64,000 nucleotides of DNA from Nostoc sp. S4 (GTDB lineage Bacteria; Cyanobacteriota; Cyanobacteriia; Cyanobacteriales; Nostocaceae), in NCBI GenBank assembly GCA_029379225.1, contig JAQYWR010000015.1, positions 1 through 64,000 of the forward strand. The letters run 5' to 3'. The notes under the pieces were generated by a model. That model did not search any database. It was not told the origin of the DNA and was given only the letters and a program-made list of their open reading frames with translations. Below are positions 7,976-16,507 of this stretch, piece after piece (the first letter of the stretch is position 1; the number at the start of each line of letters is the position of its first letter). The position numbers and the translations under genes were made by a program.

Positions 7976-8383
7976 ATGATAGTGCAGTCGTCAAACTTAA
8001 AACAGCTAATGACTAATGCATCAATAATGCGACAGAAACGCTCACATAGGATAGACATTAGACTTACTTTGGCAGAATACGAGAAAGCACAGCTAATGGC
8101 AGATGAAAATAATCTCACTATTAGTGAGTTGTTTCGTACCAAGACTCTGAAAAATAGATTGCCCAGGCGTGTAACCAAAGTAGCAGGCCAAACTTACTGG
8201 GAGTTGGGGAAAATAGGTAACAATCTCAACCAAATAGCTAAGGCAATCAATACTTCAGTACTCATGGGAGAACCTGTGGTCGTAGATAGAGCTTTGTTGT
8301 CACAGGTAAGAGATTTGGTGAAACAGGTGCGCCGAGAGATTGCTGAAATTGATTTAACTACTGATTTACAAGATGAAGGATGA
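7976..8383 (+). CDS. MobC-like ribbon-helix-helix mobilisation protein
   Basis: 135 aa. Residues about 18-60 (KRSHRIDIRLTLAEYEKA, then NNLTISELFRTKTL) form a typical ribbon-helix-helix, and the second half (GKIGNNLNQIAKAINTS, then a helix with VRDLVKQVRREI) is the standard MobC/BLMC C-terminal signature. Such proteins bind oriT and help the relaxase melt and nick DNA. Its stop overlaps the start of the relaxase gene by four bases (ATGA), which supports coupled expression and the pairing. Confidence 0.85.
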   Translation: MIVQSSNLKQLMTNASIMRQKRSHRIDIRLTLAEYEKAQLMADENNLTISELFRTKTLKNRLPRRVTKVAGQTYWELGKIGNNLNQIAKAINTSVLMGEPVVVDRALLSQVRDLVKQVRREIAEIDLTTDLQDEG

Positions 8384-9885
8384 TTGGCAAGCACATCAAA
8401 GGTAAAAGTTTTCGAGGACTGCTAAACTACCTCTTTGGCAAAGATGGAGCAAGACAAATCGGTGGGAATATGGAAGGAATAAACCCACGCGAATTAGCAG
8501 CTGAATTTGGTATATCTCGAAGATTAAACCCGAAGGTGAGCAGGGCTGTTTATCACGCTTCTCTCAGTTTGTCCCACAAAGAGAGTTTAGATGATAATAC
8601 TTGGGATGAAATCGCCCAGAAGTATCTGCAAGCAATGGGTTTTGATATGAACCAATATGTCGTAGTGCGGCATACTGACCGGACTCATGAACACATACAT
8701 ATTGCTGCCAGTCGCATTCAATTAGATGGCACTACAGTTTCTGATAGCTGGGACGATCGCAGAAGTGAAGCGGTAATTCGCAAGTTGGAACAGGAATACA
8801 ATTTACAATCGGTGCAACCAAGTTGGGAAAAAGATAAGCACAGTCCAACTACTGGCGAACGTAGGCACATTGCCAGAACTGGAGAGGAAAGCGTTAGGGT
8901 CAAACTTCAGCGATCGCTCGACCAAGCAACCCACGACCATCCCACTATGCCAGAGTTAATAGAGCGAGCGCAACAACAAGGTATTAATGTCCGTGTTGGT
9001 TATACTCGCACAGGCATTGTCAAAGGCATTAGTTATCAACTTGATGGTGTGGCTTTTAGTGGTACGCATCTCGGTAAAGCATATACCTTTCCTGGTTTAC
9101 AAAAGCATCGAGGTGTAAACTACAGTCCCAACCGGGATGACAAACGTATCCAGAAACTCATGGAGCAAGCTGTTGAAAATCCTACACCAGCAGTACCTCC
9201 AAAACAGGATGACAAACGTATTCAGAAACTCATGGAGCAAACTGTTGAAAATACCACGCCAGCAGTTACTCAAACAAACTCCTTGCCTACACGAGAACCA
9301 ACAAACTGGGATCAAATACGCTTAAACTTAAGCCAGCAGTACAATTTACCCAATTCTCTGCTCACAGAACTGTATGAAAAGGGTTGGCTCTATGCAAGTC
9401 AAACAGGTCAAGCAATATTTGTGGAACGCACACTCGATGATCTTCCAACTCTTGCCAAGCAGCTAGAACCGACAGGTAACTTCACCGCTATTCCCTTGAA
9501 CTCTGAACCGACAAAAAAAGGTAGTTTTTGGATTGCTACAGATGCGACAGTAGAAAGAGCAGTATTGGTGAGTGACCCGATTGAAGTTCTCTCTGTCATT
9601 GCCTTAGAATCAACTGTTGACAAAGAAAAGCGCAAACCTACATTGTATTGGAGTGTAGGCAATAGTGAGCAAATACCTTTAGAATTTTTGCGAGCGATCA
9701 ATACAGTGGTTATCGCTTTTAAAGATCATGAGAAAGTTGAGAACTTGATAGCTGAGATACTAGCTGAACTACCTCAAGCCAAAAAAATTTCTCCCGATGA
9801 AGCAGGCTGGAATGGGATGCTAACTAACAATCACTCGCAACCCAACCAAAGCCGAATACCAGAGCTTCAAGGTTGGGAACTTTGA
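8380..9885 (+). CDS. relaxase (mobilisation nuclease, MOBP/VirD2-like)
   Basis: 501 aa. The N-terminal relaxase domain has the catalytic tyrosine candidate in FRGLLNYLFG (Tyr17) and the metal-binding triad motif H98-T-D100-R-T-H103-E-H105-I-H107, the HxDxxHxH motif III. It nicks oriT, stays covalently bound and pilots the strand through the secretion system. Residues 253-300 are two tandem copies of a 24-aa unit beginning DDKRIQKLMEQ (DNA unit 72 bp, 9136-9207 and 9208-9279), a recent duplication in the linker. The C-terminal 170 residues resemble a TOPRIM/toprim-like or helper domain only weakly (VVIAFKDHEKVENLIAEIL) and are not assigned. Upstream MobC overlaps by four bases. Confidence 0.9.
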   Translation: MIGKHIKGKSFRGLLNYLFGKDGARQIGGNMEGINPRELAAEFGISRRLNPKVSRAVYHASLSLSHKESLDDNTWDEIAQKYLQAMGFDMNQYVVVRHTDRTHEHIHIAASRIQLDGTTVSDSWDDRRSEAVIRKLEQEYNLQSVQPSWEKDKHSPTTGERRHIARTGEESVRVKLQRSLDQATHDHPTMPELIERAQQQGINVRVGYTRTGIVKGISYQLDGVAFSGTHLGKAYTFPGLQKHRGVNYSPNRDDKRIQKLMEQAVENPTPAVPPKQDDKRIQKLMEQTVENTTPAVTQTNSLPTREPTNWDQIRLNLSQQYNLPNSLLTELYEKGWLYASQTGQAIFVERTLDDLPTLAKQLEPTGNFTAIPLNSEPTKKGSFWIATDATVERAVLVSDPIEVLSVIALESTVDKEKRKPTLYWSVGNSEQIPLEFLRAINTVVIAFKDHEKVENLIAEILAELPQAKKISPDEAGWNGMLTNNHSQPNQSRIPELQGWEL

Positions 9886-10200
9886 TATCAGTTACCATTA
9901 AAAGAAACACCATCCCATCGACTAAGGAACAGCCAGCACCCGCAGGTGACTTTGGCTGCTAAGTTATCGGCGAGATAGTAGTTTGGATGTTGTCTGTCAG
10001 CATTTAGGGCTTCATGAACCGACACGCTCAGATGAAAATTTGAACAACACCTGTAATATTTTCATTGCCATACCAAATGGCTATCGCTTCCCAGTAGATG
10101 TTGTAAATATATAGTTGTCACCCCGATCTGAAATCCCTGGGAAAACGGAATCGGACAGACCTATTTTCAAATATTTGGTATGAACTGTGTAATCACTCTC
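9886..10200. other. intergenic region without recognisable gene
   Basis: 315 bp between the relaxase and the convergent TetR gene. I see no open frame with coding character, no strong terminator and no repeat beyond short AT-rich stretches. Confidence 0.5.
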
Positions 10201-10749
10201 CTACAAATCTTGGCACAGTTGTTGTGGCAATTGTTTCATCACACGGACAAAAGGAGCCACATCATCCAAACCCTGCACCACAATCAGAGCGCCTTGAATG
10301 GCAATAGCAGCATATTCCCCACGCTCATAAGCCAGCGTCTCATCTAATCCGGCTGCCCTCAAAACAGTTGCTATTTCATCAATCCAGGTTCGTAATAGTG
10401 TTTGCACCTTGGTATGAAAGATATCTCGTGCTGACCCCATCAACAAGATGGCACACATACAGGGTTGTTGTCCGCCTTCATATAGCTCGTTAATCTTTTC
10501 ACACATCTTAGTCAACCGAGTGAGCGCATCCCCTCCACCGCGAAGTATCTGTAAAATGTGTTCCTCCAACCAACATTGTATAAAATCCAACACCGCCGTC
10601 ACCATTTCATCCTTACCACCGGGGAAGTGATGGTAGAGACTGGCTTTCCCTAAACCTGTCGCTTGTGAAATTTTCGATAAAGTCGCCCCATCGTAACCAT
10701 ACTGTCGAAACAGTTGCAGCAAGGAGGGAATATAAGTATCTTTTACCAT
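10201..10749 (-). CDS. TetR-family transcriptional repressor
   Basis: 182 aa. The N-terminal helix-turn-helix reads YGYDGATLSKISQATGLGK followed by ASLYHHFPGGKDEM, the canonical TetR signature (residues about 17-48); the C-terminal ligand domain is helical with several Cys (QPCMCAIL). It is closest to the YxaF/LmrA-like branch by eye. Two near-identical palindromes 34-76 bp upstream are the probable operators. One overlaps a promoter reading toward the monooxygenase and GST genes, so it likely represses itself and that divergent unit until a xenobiotic ligand binds. Confidence 0.9.
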   Translation of the reverse strand: MVKDTYIPSLLQLFRQYGYDGATLSKISQATGLGKASLYHHFPGGKDEMVTAVLDFIQCWLEEHILQILRGGGDALTRLTKMCEKINELYEGGQQPCMCAILLMGSARDIFHTKVQTLLRTWIDEIATVLRAAGLDETLAYERGEYAAIAIQGALIVVQGLDDVAPFVRVMKQLPQQLCQDL

Positions 10750-10773
10750 TTACAGAAATTGAAATCTGATCTC

Positions 10774-10802
10774 TTGACATTATACCGAACGATTGGTACA
10801 GT
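10774..10802 (+). promoter_or_regulatory. sigma70-type promoter under the TetR operator
   Basis: TTGACA (10774-10779), 17-base spacer, TACAGT (10797-10802). It reads rightward to the monooxygenase and GST genes. Operator 1 fills the spacer. Confidence 0.55.
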
Positions 10803-10825
10803 AAATTTGTACCGAACGCTTGGTA
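10783..10825. promoter_or_regulatory. two palindromic TetR operators
   Basis: TACCGAACGATTGGTA (10783-10798) and TACCGAACGCTTGGTA (10810-10825) differ at one base and are imperfect palindromes (TACCRARCG.TYGGTA). Centre-to-centre spacing is 27 bp. They lie directly upstream of the TetR start and across the rightward promoter. Confidence 0.75.
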
Positions 10826-10974
10826 CAGAGATTCTGTACTAATTCCATAATTTGCAGGGATGTCTATGCAGCATCTCGAATCCAATACGGTTCAGTTGAC
10901 AACGGGAGAAATCAACTTGCCGTGACTATTTCTGATTGCTTCTTATTCCCGTTAGACCGCTAATTTTTAGCCTA

Positions 10975-11059
10975 ACAGTGCTTCAATTTACAGAATATTG
11001 AGGATTAACCAATGATTAAGCTTTATGGTCATGAACTTTCTGGTAACAGCTATAAGGTC
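10975..11059 (+). pseudogene. duplicated 5' fragment of the GST gene
   Basis: These 85 bases match 11466-11550 with only two mismatches. They include the leader (AGAATATTGAGGATTAACC) and the first 16 codons of the glutathione S-transferase gene, then diverge. The copy therefore has a start site but a truncated, non-functional reading frame. The two copies flank the monooxygenase gene as direct repeats. Confidence 0.8.
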
Positions 11060-11140
11060 GAACTCTTACGCTTATGCGTTCACCTTTGGTAGCTAATAAC
11101 CACCCATTTGATTCGTAACACTAACAATGAGGAGAGATTT

Positions 11141-11452
11141 ATGAACAAAGATGTAAAGCTCGGAATTCTAGCAACGCTAAAGGCCAAACCGGGTAAAGAG
11201 AGTGAAGTGGAACAGTTCCTCAAAAGCGCTCTCCCGCTCGCCAATCAGGAAGCAGGCACGACCGTTTGGTTTGCATTGCGTTTGGATGCAAATACCTTCG
11301 GTATCTTCGATGCATTTGCCCATGAAGCAGGACGCGAGGCTCATCTTTCAGGGCCGATCGCCGCAGCCCTGATGGCTAAATGGAAGGAACTGCTGAGCGA
11401 AGCGCCGGATATCAAGAAGATCGATGTGTTAGCTGCAAAACTTGTCGGCTGA
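11141..11452 (+). CDS. antibiotic biosynthesis monooxygenase (ABM) domain protein
   Basis: 103 aa from the ATG at 11141, which has GAGGAG at good spacing; an upstream TTG frame extension is less likely. The fold signature is clear: LGILATLKAKPGKESEVEQFLKS, then TVWFALRLDANTFGIFDAF and the AHLSGPIAAALM helix. This matches small dimeric ferredoxin-like monooxygenases of the ABM/YgiN type, which oxidise quinone-like or polyketide compounds without cofactor. It lies between the two copies of the GST 5' region, downstream of a TetR-controlled promoter, and looks inserted together with the duplication. Confidence 0.85.
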   Translation: MNKDVKLGILATLKAKPGKESEVEQFLKSALPLANQEAGTTVWFALRLDANTFGIFDAFAHEAGREAHLSGPIAAALMAKWKELLSEAPDIKKIDVLAAKLVG

Positions 11453-11502
11453 ATTTTTCCTCTTGACAGTGCTTCTTTTTACAGAATATTGAGGATTAAC
11501 CA

Positions 11503-12120
11503 ATGATTAAGCTTTATGGTCATGAACTTTCTGGTAACAGCTATAAGGTCAAGCTGTTGCTATCACTATTGGGCATTGAATATGAATGGATTAAGGTCGA
11601 TTTGTTTCAGGGGGAACACAGAGGCTCCCAATTTCAATCGCTTAATCCCTTCGGTCAAGTTCCCGTATTAGTGGATGGCGACACAATTATAAAAGACGCA
11701 CAGGCAATTTTGGTTTATTTGGCTCGTTGTTATGGTAGTGAACAATGGTTGCCACTGGATGCTGTCTCACTTAGTCAGGTTGTACGTTGGCTATCTACAA
11801 CTGCGGGTGAAGTGCGTCAGGGGCCAGAATCGGCTCGTTTGTACTATCTGTTTAATGCCACCAGTATTGATATTGACAGAGCTAACCAAAAAGCAGAGTT
11901 TATTCTTACACAACTTAACCAACATTTGCGCGATCGCCAATGGTTAGAGTTTGAGCGGACAACTATTGCAGATATAGCAGTATTCCCCTATGTTGCCTTA
12001 GCACCAGATGGCAAAATTACTCTTGACTCTTATCCTCATATTCTGGCATGGATTGAGCGAGTTAAGACCCTTCCCGGTTTTATAGGAATGCAAGGAATTG
12101 CAGCACCTGCCTTGATATAG
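11503..12120 (+). CDS. glutathione S-transferase
   Basis: 205 aa. The N-terminal thioredoxin-like domain begins IKLYGHELSGNSYKVKLLLSL (glutathione activation Ser in SGNSYK). It continues to the cis-Pro loop GQVPVLVDGDTIIKDAQAIL; the usual E-S of the glutathione gamma-Glu site is D-A-Q here. The all-helical C-terminal domain has the expected IADIAVFPYVALA motif (N-capping box). It probably conjugates or reduces electrophiles in the cytoplasm. Its start region is duplicated at 10975-11059. Confidence 0.9.
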   Translation: MIKLYGHELSGNSYKVKLLLSLLGIEYEWIKVDLFQGEHRGSQFQSLNPFGQVPVLVDGDTIIKDAQAILVYLARCYGSEQWLPLDAVSLSQVVRWLSTTAGEVRQGPESARLYYLFNATSIDIDRANQKAEFILTQLNQHLRDRQWLEFERTTIADIAVFPYVALAPDGKITLDSYPHILAWIERVKTLPGFIGMQGIAAPALI

Positions 12121-12212
12121 GCAAATAACACCCAGTTTAGATGGAGAAGGTAGAGAGAAAGAGGAATTTTTTCCCTTCTCTGCTCCCTTGTCTTTTCTCT
12201 ATCTTCCTCTGT

Positions 12213-12367
12213 GGCGTTGCATAATTGCGGGATGATTTCGGAATTTGCATCAACCATAATCCTCGCGTCTCCGTGTCTTTGTGTCCCCCGAAGTTCTGAT
12301 CGGCCTAAGCCGCCGATTCAGACTTCTCTCCGCGTCAGCCTCAATCATCCCCTTATTCAGCAACGCC
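12213..12367. mobile_element. MITE-like element, copy 1 (155 bp)
   Basis: Left end GGCGTTGCATAATTGCGGGA and right end reading TCATCCCCTTATTCAGCAACGCC form imperfect terminal inverted repeats of about 25 bp. CTTCCTCT occurs at 12203-12210 and at 12368-12375, a possible target duplication with a two-base offset on the left. The interior carries no gene. Related copies lie at 44992-45081 and 61064-61169. Confidence 0.7.
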
Positions 12368-12410
12368 CTTCCTCTATTTTTAGATTAGATATGTAAAAAT
12401 AAAGATTTAT

Positions 12411-13004
12411 ATGGCACGTAAATTTACGCAAATTGCTTTCACGCCTGCTGTCAAAGTTGCTCAAGAACAACGTGGCTCACGGCAGACCTATGCTCGATTT
12501 GAGCAAAATGGGCCTTCTAACGATACCATCACACCAGAAATTGAGGAATTTATCGCCCAAATGGATGGTTTTTATTTAGGAACCGTGGGTTCTAATGGTT
12601 ATCCATACATTCAATTTCGTGGTGGACAACCTGGGTTTTTGAAAGCTATAGATGAAAAGACTTTAGGATTTGCTGACTTCAAAGGCAATGTTCAATATGT
12701 TACCGTTGGTAATCTTGACGAAAATGATAAAGCTTTTTTGTTTTTGATGGATTACCGCCATCGCCGACGGTTGAAAATTTGGGGGCAGGCTATGTATTTA
12801 GAAGATGATAGCGAACTAATTGAAAGCCTGAAACTTCCTAACTATGAAGCAGAAGTGGAACGAGTGATTCTGTTTCACATTGAAGCTTGGAATTGGAACT
12901 GTCCACAGCACATTCCTATTCGCTATTCTGAACAAGAAGTGGCGGCATTGCAAGCGAGAATAACTGAACTAGAGGAACTTCTTGCTAAGAAGCAGCAAAT
13001 ATAA
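12411..13004 (+). CDS. pyridoxamine 5'-phosphate oxidase-like flavin split-barrel protein
   Basis: 197 aa. The core reads FYLGTVGSNGYPYIQFRGG, GFLKAIDEKTLGFADF and AFLFLMDYRHRRRLKIWGQAMYLEDD, the beta-barrel strands and loop of PNPOx-like FMN- or F420-binding proteins. The C-terminal helix (EVAALQARITELEELLAKK) is a coiled coil that may dimerise. Not a biosynthetic PdxH by length and motif; more likely an oxidoreductase in the same xenobiotic-response cassette as the monooxygenase and GST. Confidence 0.85.
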   Translation: MARKFTQIAFTPAVKVAQEQRGSRQTYARFEQNGPSNDTITPEIEEFIAQMDGFYLGTVGSNGYPYIQFRGGQPGFLKAIDEKTLGFADFKGNVQYVTVGNLDENDKAFLFLMDYRHRRRLKIWGQAMYLEDDSELIESLKLPNYEAEVERVILFHIEAWNWNCPQHIPIRYSEQEVAALQARITELEELLAKKQQI

Positions 13005-13131
13005 TTTTTCTAAGTGAGCCAAGCCAATCAAAGGTTTCAGGCGAAAATTTATATAAGTAAAATGTGGAGAAGTTGGTTCTAGCGCAGCTAACGCCACTTA
13101 GAGAGGGATAAACTCTCTAGGCGTAACTGCC

Positions 13132-14487
13132 ATGACCTTCAATCCCAGACAAACAACTATTAAATTTCTTAGACAAATAGGCTTTACCACCGGAACCAAA
13201 ATTTGGCTCAGGATTTCTTGGGACTTGCCCATAGAAATGATACCTGAAAACTGGAATAACTACTGTCGCAATGGTCAATTTGTCTACTCCCACTACATTC
13301 TCTGCGGTAAAATCACCCAGCAAGGATTTCAACTCTACTGCTGTACTTACGGAGGTCGAGACAAACAAGGCAATACCTGCTGGCGGCTGACACCTAAACG
13401 CTATGCTGATGGTTGGGCATTGGCATTTAAAATGTCATCTCTTGGTGCTACAGTCAGCTTTTACCCCAACCAACCAGACAAGGGAATCAGCAATCACCAC
13501 GTTAGTCAATGCCAATGTTTATTCTACGAAATTGATGATTTGGCATTGAGTGAGCAGCGACAAGCTGTAGACTGGCTAAAGGATGAAATGAACTTGGAAC
13601 CCGCCGCCGTAGTTTATACAGGTGGAAAATCCCTGCACGTTTACTTTAAATGCAGCCATTCCTTAAATCCTGCTGAATGGCTGTATCTCAATCGCCAACT
13701 GACGATTATCCAAAACGCAGATCCAGCCATTTGCAACTTAGCTCGTTCCATGAGACTGCCAGGTATGCTTCGCAGACGGGTGGTGGATGGAATATTGAGT
13801 GCAACCATCCCCATTACCCTAGAGCATTGGTCAAACTGTCAGTACAACGTGAAAGAGCTAGAAACCGCATTTGATTCTACAGCCTTATTTCCCTACGAAC
13901 TTTCTGAGCAACGTTGGCGCAAGTGGGTGCAGCTTGTCACAAGAGCGAAAAATGGAGAAGTTATCGACCCACAAGCAGCGCTACTGCAACCTTCTGTGAC
14001 TGTCCCTCGCTCAACCTTGCATTGCCGACGAGGGACAGTCACACAGGCTACAACCAGAGATAATGGCTCATCTCTTAAACAACTACGCGCTAGCGGAGTG
14101 TCTGTTCCTTTGTCTATTTGTTTAACTTTTAGCGATCGCATTTTACTAACTTATGGCGAATCTGAGGGAAACAGAAACAATTCTGGCTACAAATTAGCTC
14201 GTAACCTACTGGGTACATCTAATTTACTCACTAGAAACAGAATCGCTTATTATCCCAAACCAAGCCAACTATTTGACCGATATTGCGATCGCTGTATACC
14301 TCCACTTGAACCAGCTGAGGCGGATACAATTTGGCACAGTGCGAATAAAACAACAGCCTTTGCCAGTCGAGACTTTGGCTCAATTGTCATGAGCATTCGT
14401 GAGTGGAAGTCACACCGCAAATCAAAAAAACAGTGCGTGAGAAAACCAAAAAGATTAGTCAACACGAGATTGACAAAATCGATGTAA
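13132..14487 (+). CDS. archaeo-eukaryotic primase-type protein (plasmid replication primase candidate)
   Basis: 451 aa. The order of motifs is that of archaeo-eukaryotic primase/PrimPol proteins. Acidic pair: CLFYEIDDL (Glu133, Asp135, Asp136). Then YTGGKSLHVYF with Ser167 and His169 (the sxH motif), then LARSMRLPGMLRRR near 200. The C-terminal third (ILLTYGESEGNRNNSGYKLARNLLG) resembles PriCT-type primase C-terminal domains. It could synthesise primers for plasmid or transferred-strand replication. No helicase domain is fused. No other replication initiator is visible in the window. The gene is followed by a 13-bp inverted repeat that separates it from the convergent nuclease-like gene. Confidence 0.7.
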   Translation: MTFNPRQTTIKFLRQIGFTTGTKIWLRISWDLPIEMIPENWNNYCRNGQFVYSHYILCGKITQQGFQLYCCTYGGRDKQGNTCWRLTPKRYADGWALAFKMSSLGATVSFYPNQPDKGISNHHVSQCQCLFYEIDDLALSEQRQAVDWLKDEMNLEPAAVVYTGGKSLHVYFKCSHSLNPAEWLYLNRQLTIIQNADPAICNLARSMRLPGMLRRRVVDGILSATIPITLEHWSNCQYNVKELETAFDSTALFPYELSEQRWRKWVQLVTRAKNGEVIDPQAALLQPSVTVPRSTLHCRRGTVTQATTRDNGSSLKQLRASGVSVPLSICLTFSDRILLTYGESEGNRNNSGYKLARNLLGTSNLLTRNRIAYYPKPSQLFDRYCDRCIPPLEPAEADTIWHSANKTTAFASRDFGSIVMSIREWKSHRKSKKQCVRKPKRLVNTRLTKSM

Positions 14488-14513
14488 CACTCTTCCAATT
14501 CTCTACCCATAAT

Positions 14514-14578
14514 CTACCGTGTACACCTATCTCTGTACAAGATTAAAATGGTTTCAAAGACTTGTGTGTACACGGTAG
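14514..14578. terminator. perfect 13-bp inverted repeat between convergent genes
   Basis: CTACCGTGTACAC (14514-14526) and GTGTACACGGTAG (14566-14578) pair perfectly around a 39-base loop; the GTGTACAC core is itself a palindrome. It lies between the primase-like gene and the convergent nuclease-like gene. It may be a bidirectional terminator or a protein binding site; there is no adjacent T run. Confidence 0.45.
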
Positions 14579-14639
14579 CCCCATTCTGGAGAGACTATAT
14601 AACTATTAAAAATGAGTATTAAAGGTACTATCTCTAGTT

Positions 14640-15269
14640 TTACTTTCCCATTTTTGGTAAATAAGACTGACGAGAATTGTTCTTAGCCATCAGCCTAGCC
14701 TCACGCTTTGTCCACTGTTTTTGTAAAGGAACATCAGCTAATTTTTGCAATAATATGAATACACTATCATCTCCAGTCAACCGAGCGATGATTTGAGCGA
14801 TCGCCTTACAACAACTCCAAGGATGACGCACTACCTGAACTTCTGCAAATCTCACCACACCCCAATTGCGCTCTAAGAAAAAACGGTTACGGATTTTATC
14901 GTCATCAACATCAATGCAGTGGTGAGGTTTACCTGTATCTCCAGTATAAGGTTCATCAATCTCAATATCGAGAGCTAACCCAGAAAACCGATGATAAAGG
15001 ATAAAATCAGCCGAGTAACGTCGAGACGAACCAGGAATTTCAAATTCCACCGCTTGACAGATAAGATTCTCTATAAACGTACACAGTAAATGGCGAAAAA
15101 ATTGCTTTTCACTGACACCTTGCTTGGCTGTACCATTTCCATTTGGTAATTGAACGCATCCTTGAAACGAAGCTTTCAAATGCTCCCGACTTGTAGAATC
15201 TTTAGTGTATAAACGTCTCACTAGTGGTGGATAAAGAATAATTGGATAGTACCCAGTAAACATAACCAC
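14640..15269 (-). CDS. putative PD-(D/E)XK-type nuclease
   Basis: 209 aa. The central segment SADFILYHRFSGLALDIEIDEPY has the D..(10-20)..E.D shape of restriction-type nuclease cores. It is followed by RNRFFLERNWGVVRFAEVQV, which recalls the Vsr/DUF559 layout where a strand with R.....G.......V follows the active site. The match is by pattern only. Genes like this often accompany plasmid replication or mobile modules. It is convergent with the primase-like gene. Confidence 0.5.
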   Translation of the reverse strand: MVMFTGYYPIILYPPLVRRLYTKDSTSREHLKASFQGCVQLPNGNGTAKQGVSEKQFFRHLLCTFIENLICQAVEFEIPGSSRRYSADFILYHRFSGLALDIEIDEPYTGDTGKPHHCIDVDDDKIRNRFFLERNWGVVRFAEVQVVRHPWSCCKAIAQIIARLTGDDSVFILLQKLADVPLQKQWTKREARLMAKNNSRQSYLPKMGK

Positions 15270-15318
15270 ACATTTGTTAAACTTTTAGCAATCAAGAAGA
15301 ACAACATTAAGACAATAA

Positions 15319-15573
15319 CTAGAAGTTATCTAATCTAATATCCTTCCAAATATCAGAAAGTTGCCATCCCGTCTTACCAACAGAAAGGACTATAGGATTA
15401 TCACGCGCTGGAATATAGTTAGGTTCCTTATTGCTTACACCTATTTGTGGTTGTTCTTCAACTATTGGTTCTTGTATATTATTAATAATGTCAGTTTGAA
15501 AATTTGATTCTTGTGTTTCTTCTGTGATTTTTGTTTCTTGGAGTAGCTTTTCTGATTTTTTAATGATTTTCAT
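15319..15573 (-). CDS. small hypothetical protein
   Basis: 84 aa, not recognised. A basic N-terminus (MKIIKKSEKLLQETK), a Glu/Gln/Asn-rich disordered middle and a more ordered C-terminus (VLSVGKTGWQLSDIWKDIRL). It lies 49 bp downstream of the nuclease-like gene's upstream side on the same strand and may precede it in one unit. Confidence 0.5.
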   Translation of the reverse strand: MKIIKKSEKLLQETKITEETQESNFQTDIINNIQEPIVEEQPQIGVSNKEPNYIPARDNPIVLSVGKTGWQLSDIWKDIRLDNF

Positions 15574-15713
15574 ATCTATTTGTAATTTTAACGTTTTACA
15601 TTGACAAAAGAACCGAAAAATGAAATTAATTTAATTCCTAAAAATTTGGAAGAATACCAACACAGATAGATGCGCTATCGCGCCAACATTAATGGCGTTA
15701 AACAACCAAAGCA

Positions 15714-15905
15714 ATGCAACAATTAATAGCAATTTTCACGAAAGTTCAAGCGAAATTGGTTGCTCCTCCCATTTCAAATCTTCACCCTACACAAAAGGTT
15801 ACTTCAAATTTATCTTTCAATACTAATTTAGATTCAGGCACTATGGCTATCTTAGAACAGATTGAAGCTGAATATGAATATTACCAAGCTTGTGAGGAGT
15901 GGTAG
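15714..15905 (+). CDS. small hypothetical protein before the Gp157-like gene
   Basis: 63 aa, not recognised. The last 20 residues (ILEQIEAEYEYYQACEEW) are acidic and aromatic. Its stop is two bases before the ATG of the Gp157-like gene and its end supplies that gene's SD (GAGGAG), so the two are probably co-translated. Confidence 0.5.
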   Translation: MQQLIAIFTKVQAKLVAPPISNLHPTQKVTSNLSFNTNLDSGTMAILEQIEAEYEYYQACEEW

Positions 15906-15907
15906 TC

Positions 15908-16486
15908 ATGAATTTAGCACTCGCTCAACAATCCTTAGCAGGACTTTCCCAAACTGCTGCTCATCTCTGGGAGCAGCTAACTAATTGCCAGACTCCTGAA
16001 GAAGAAGCTGAGATCATCACCGCTATTTGGGAAACTCAAGAAGTTCAAGAAGAAGTTGTTGATATCCAAGCAGAATTAGCATTGCAACTGGATGCTGAAA
16101 TAGCGGCTATTAAGCAACGACTAGAACATCTAAAAGCTGTACATCAATCAGCACTATTAAGACTAGAACGCTGGCGACAAAAATTAGATGAAACTATTTT
16201 AGAACAAACTGCCGCAGGAATTCTACCTGAGCAAATGATTGGTAATTCACTTCGCATCACAATTCAAGAAAATCCACCAAGTTGTGAGGTGCTGATAGAT
16301 GCAGAACAATTGTCTCCAAAATACCGCAGAGAAAAAACTGTTTACTCAGCAGATAAGAAAGCTATCATTGCAGCTTGGAAGAAAGGTATTCCTGTAGATG
16401 GCACTCACATCCAGCGTAAGCGCCGAGTTATCTATGCTTTGACAGCAATGGCAATTCACGACTTCAAAGACTCGCTTTTAACTTAA
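15908..16486 (+). CDS. Gp157-like protein
   Basis: 192 aa from the ATG at 15908 (SD GAGGAG). A long N-terminal helix rich in Glu and Ala (AELALQLDAEIAAIKQRLEHL) is followed by MIGNSLRITIQENPPSCEVLI, then LSPKYRREKTVYSADKKAI, then AAWKKGIPVDGTHIQRKRRVI. This order is the signature of the Siphovirus Gp157 family. In phages and plasmids that family sits among recombination or single-strand-binding genes; the biochemical role is unknown. It is the leftmost rightward gene before the PRTRC-type cassette. Confidence 0.8.
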   Translation: MNLALAQQSLAGLSQTAAHLWEQLTNCQTPEEEAEIITAIWETQEVQEEVVDIQAELALQLDAEIAAIKQRLEHLKAVHQSALLRLERWRQKLDETILEQTAAGILPEQMIGNSLRITIQENPPSCEVLIDAEQLSPKYRREKTVYSADKKAIIAAWKKGIPVDGTHIQRKRRVIYALTAMAIHDFKDSLLT

Positions 16487-16507
16487 CAATAGCTTTAACT
16501 AATTTAT

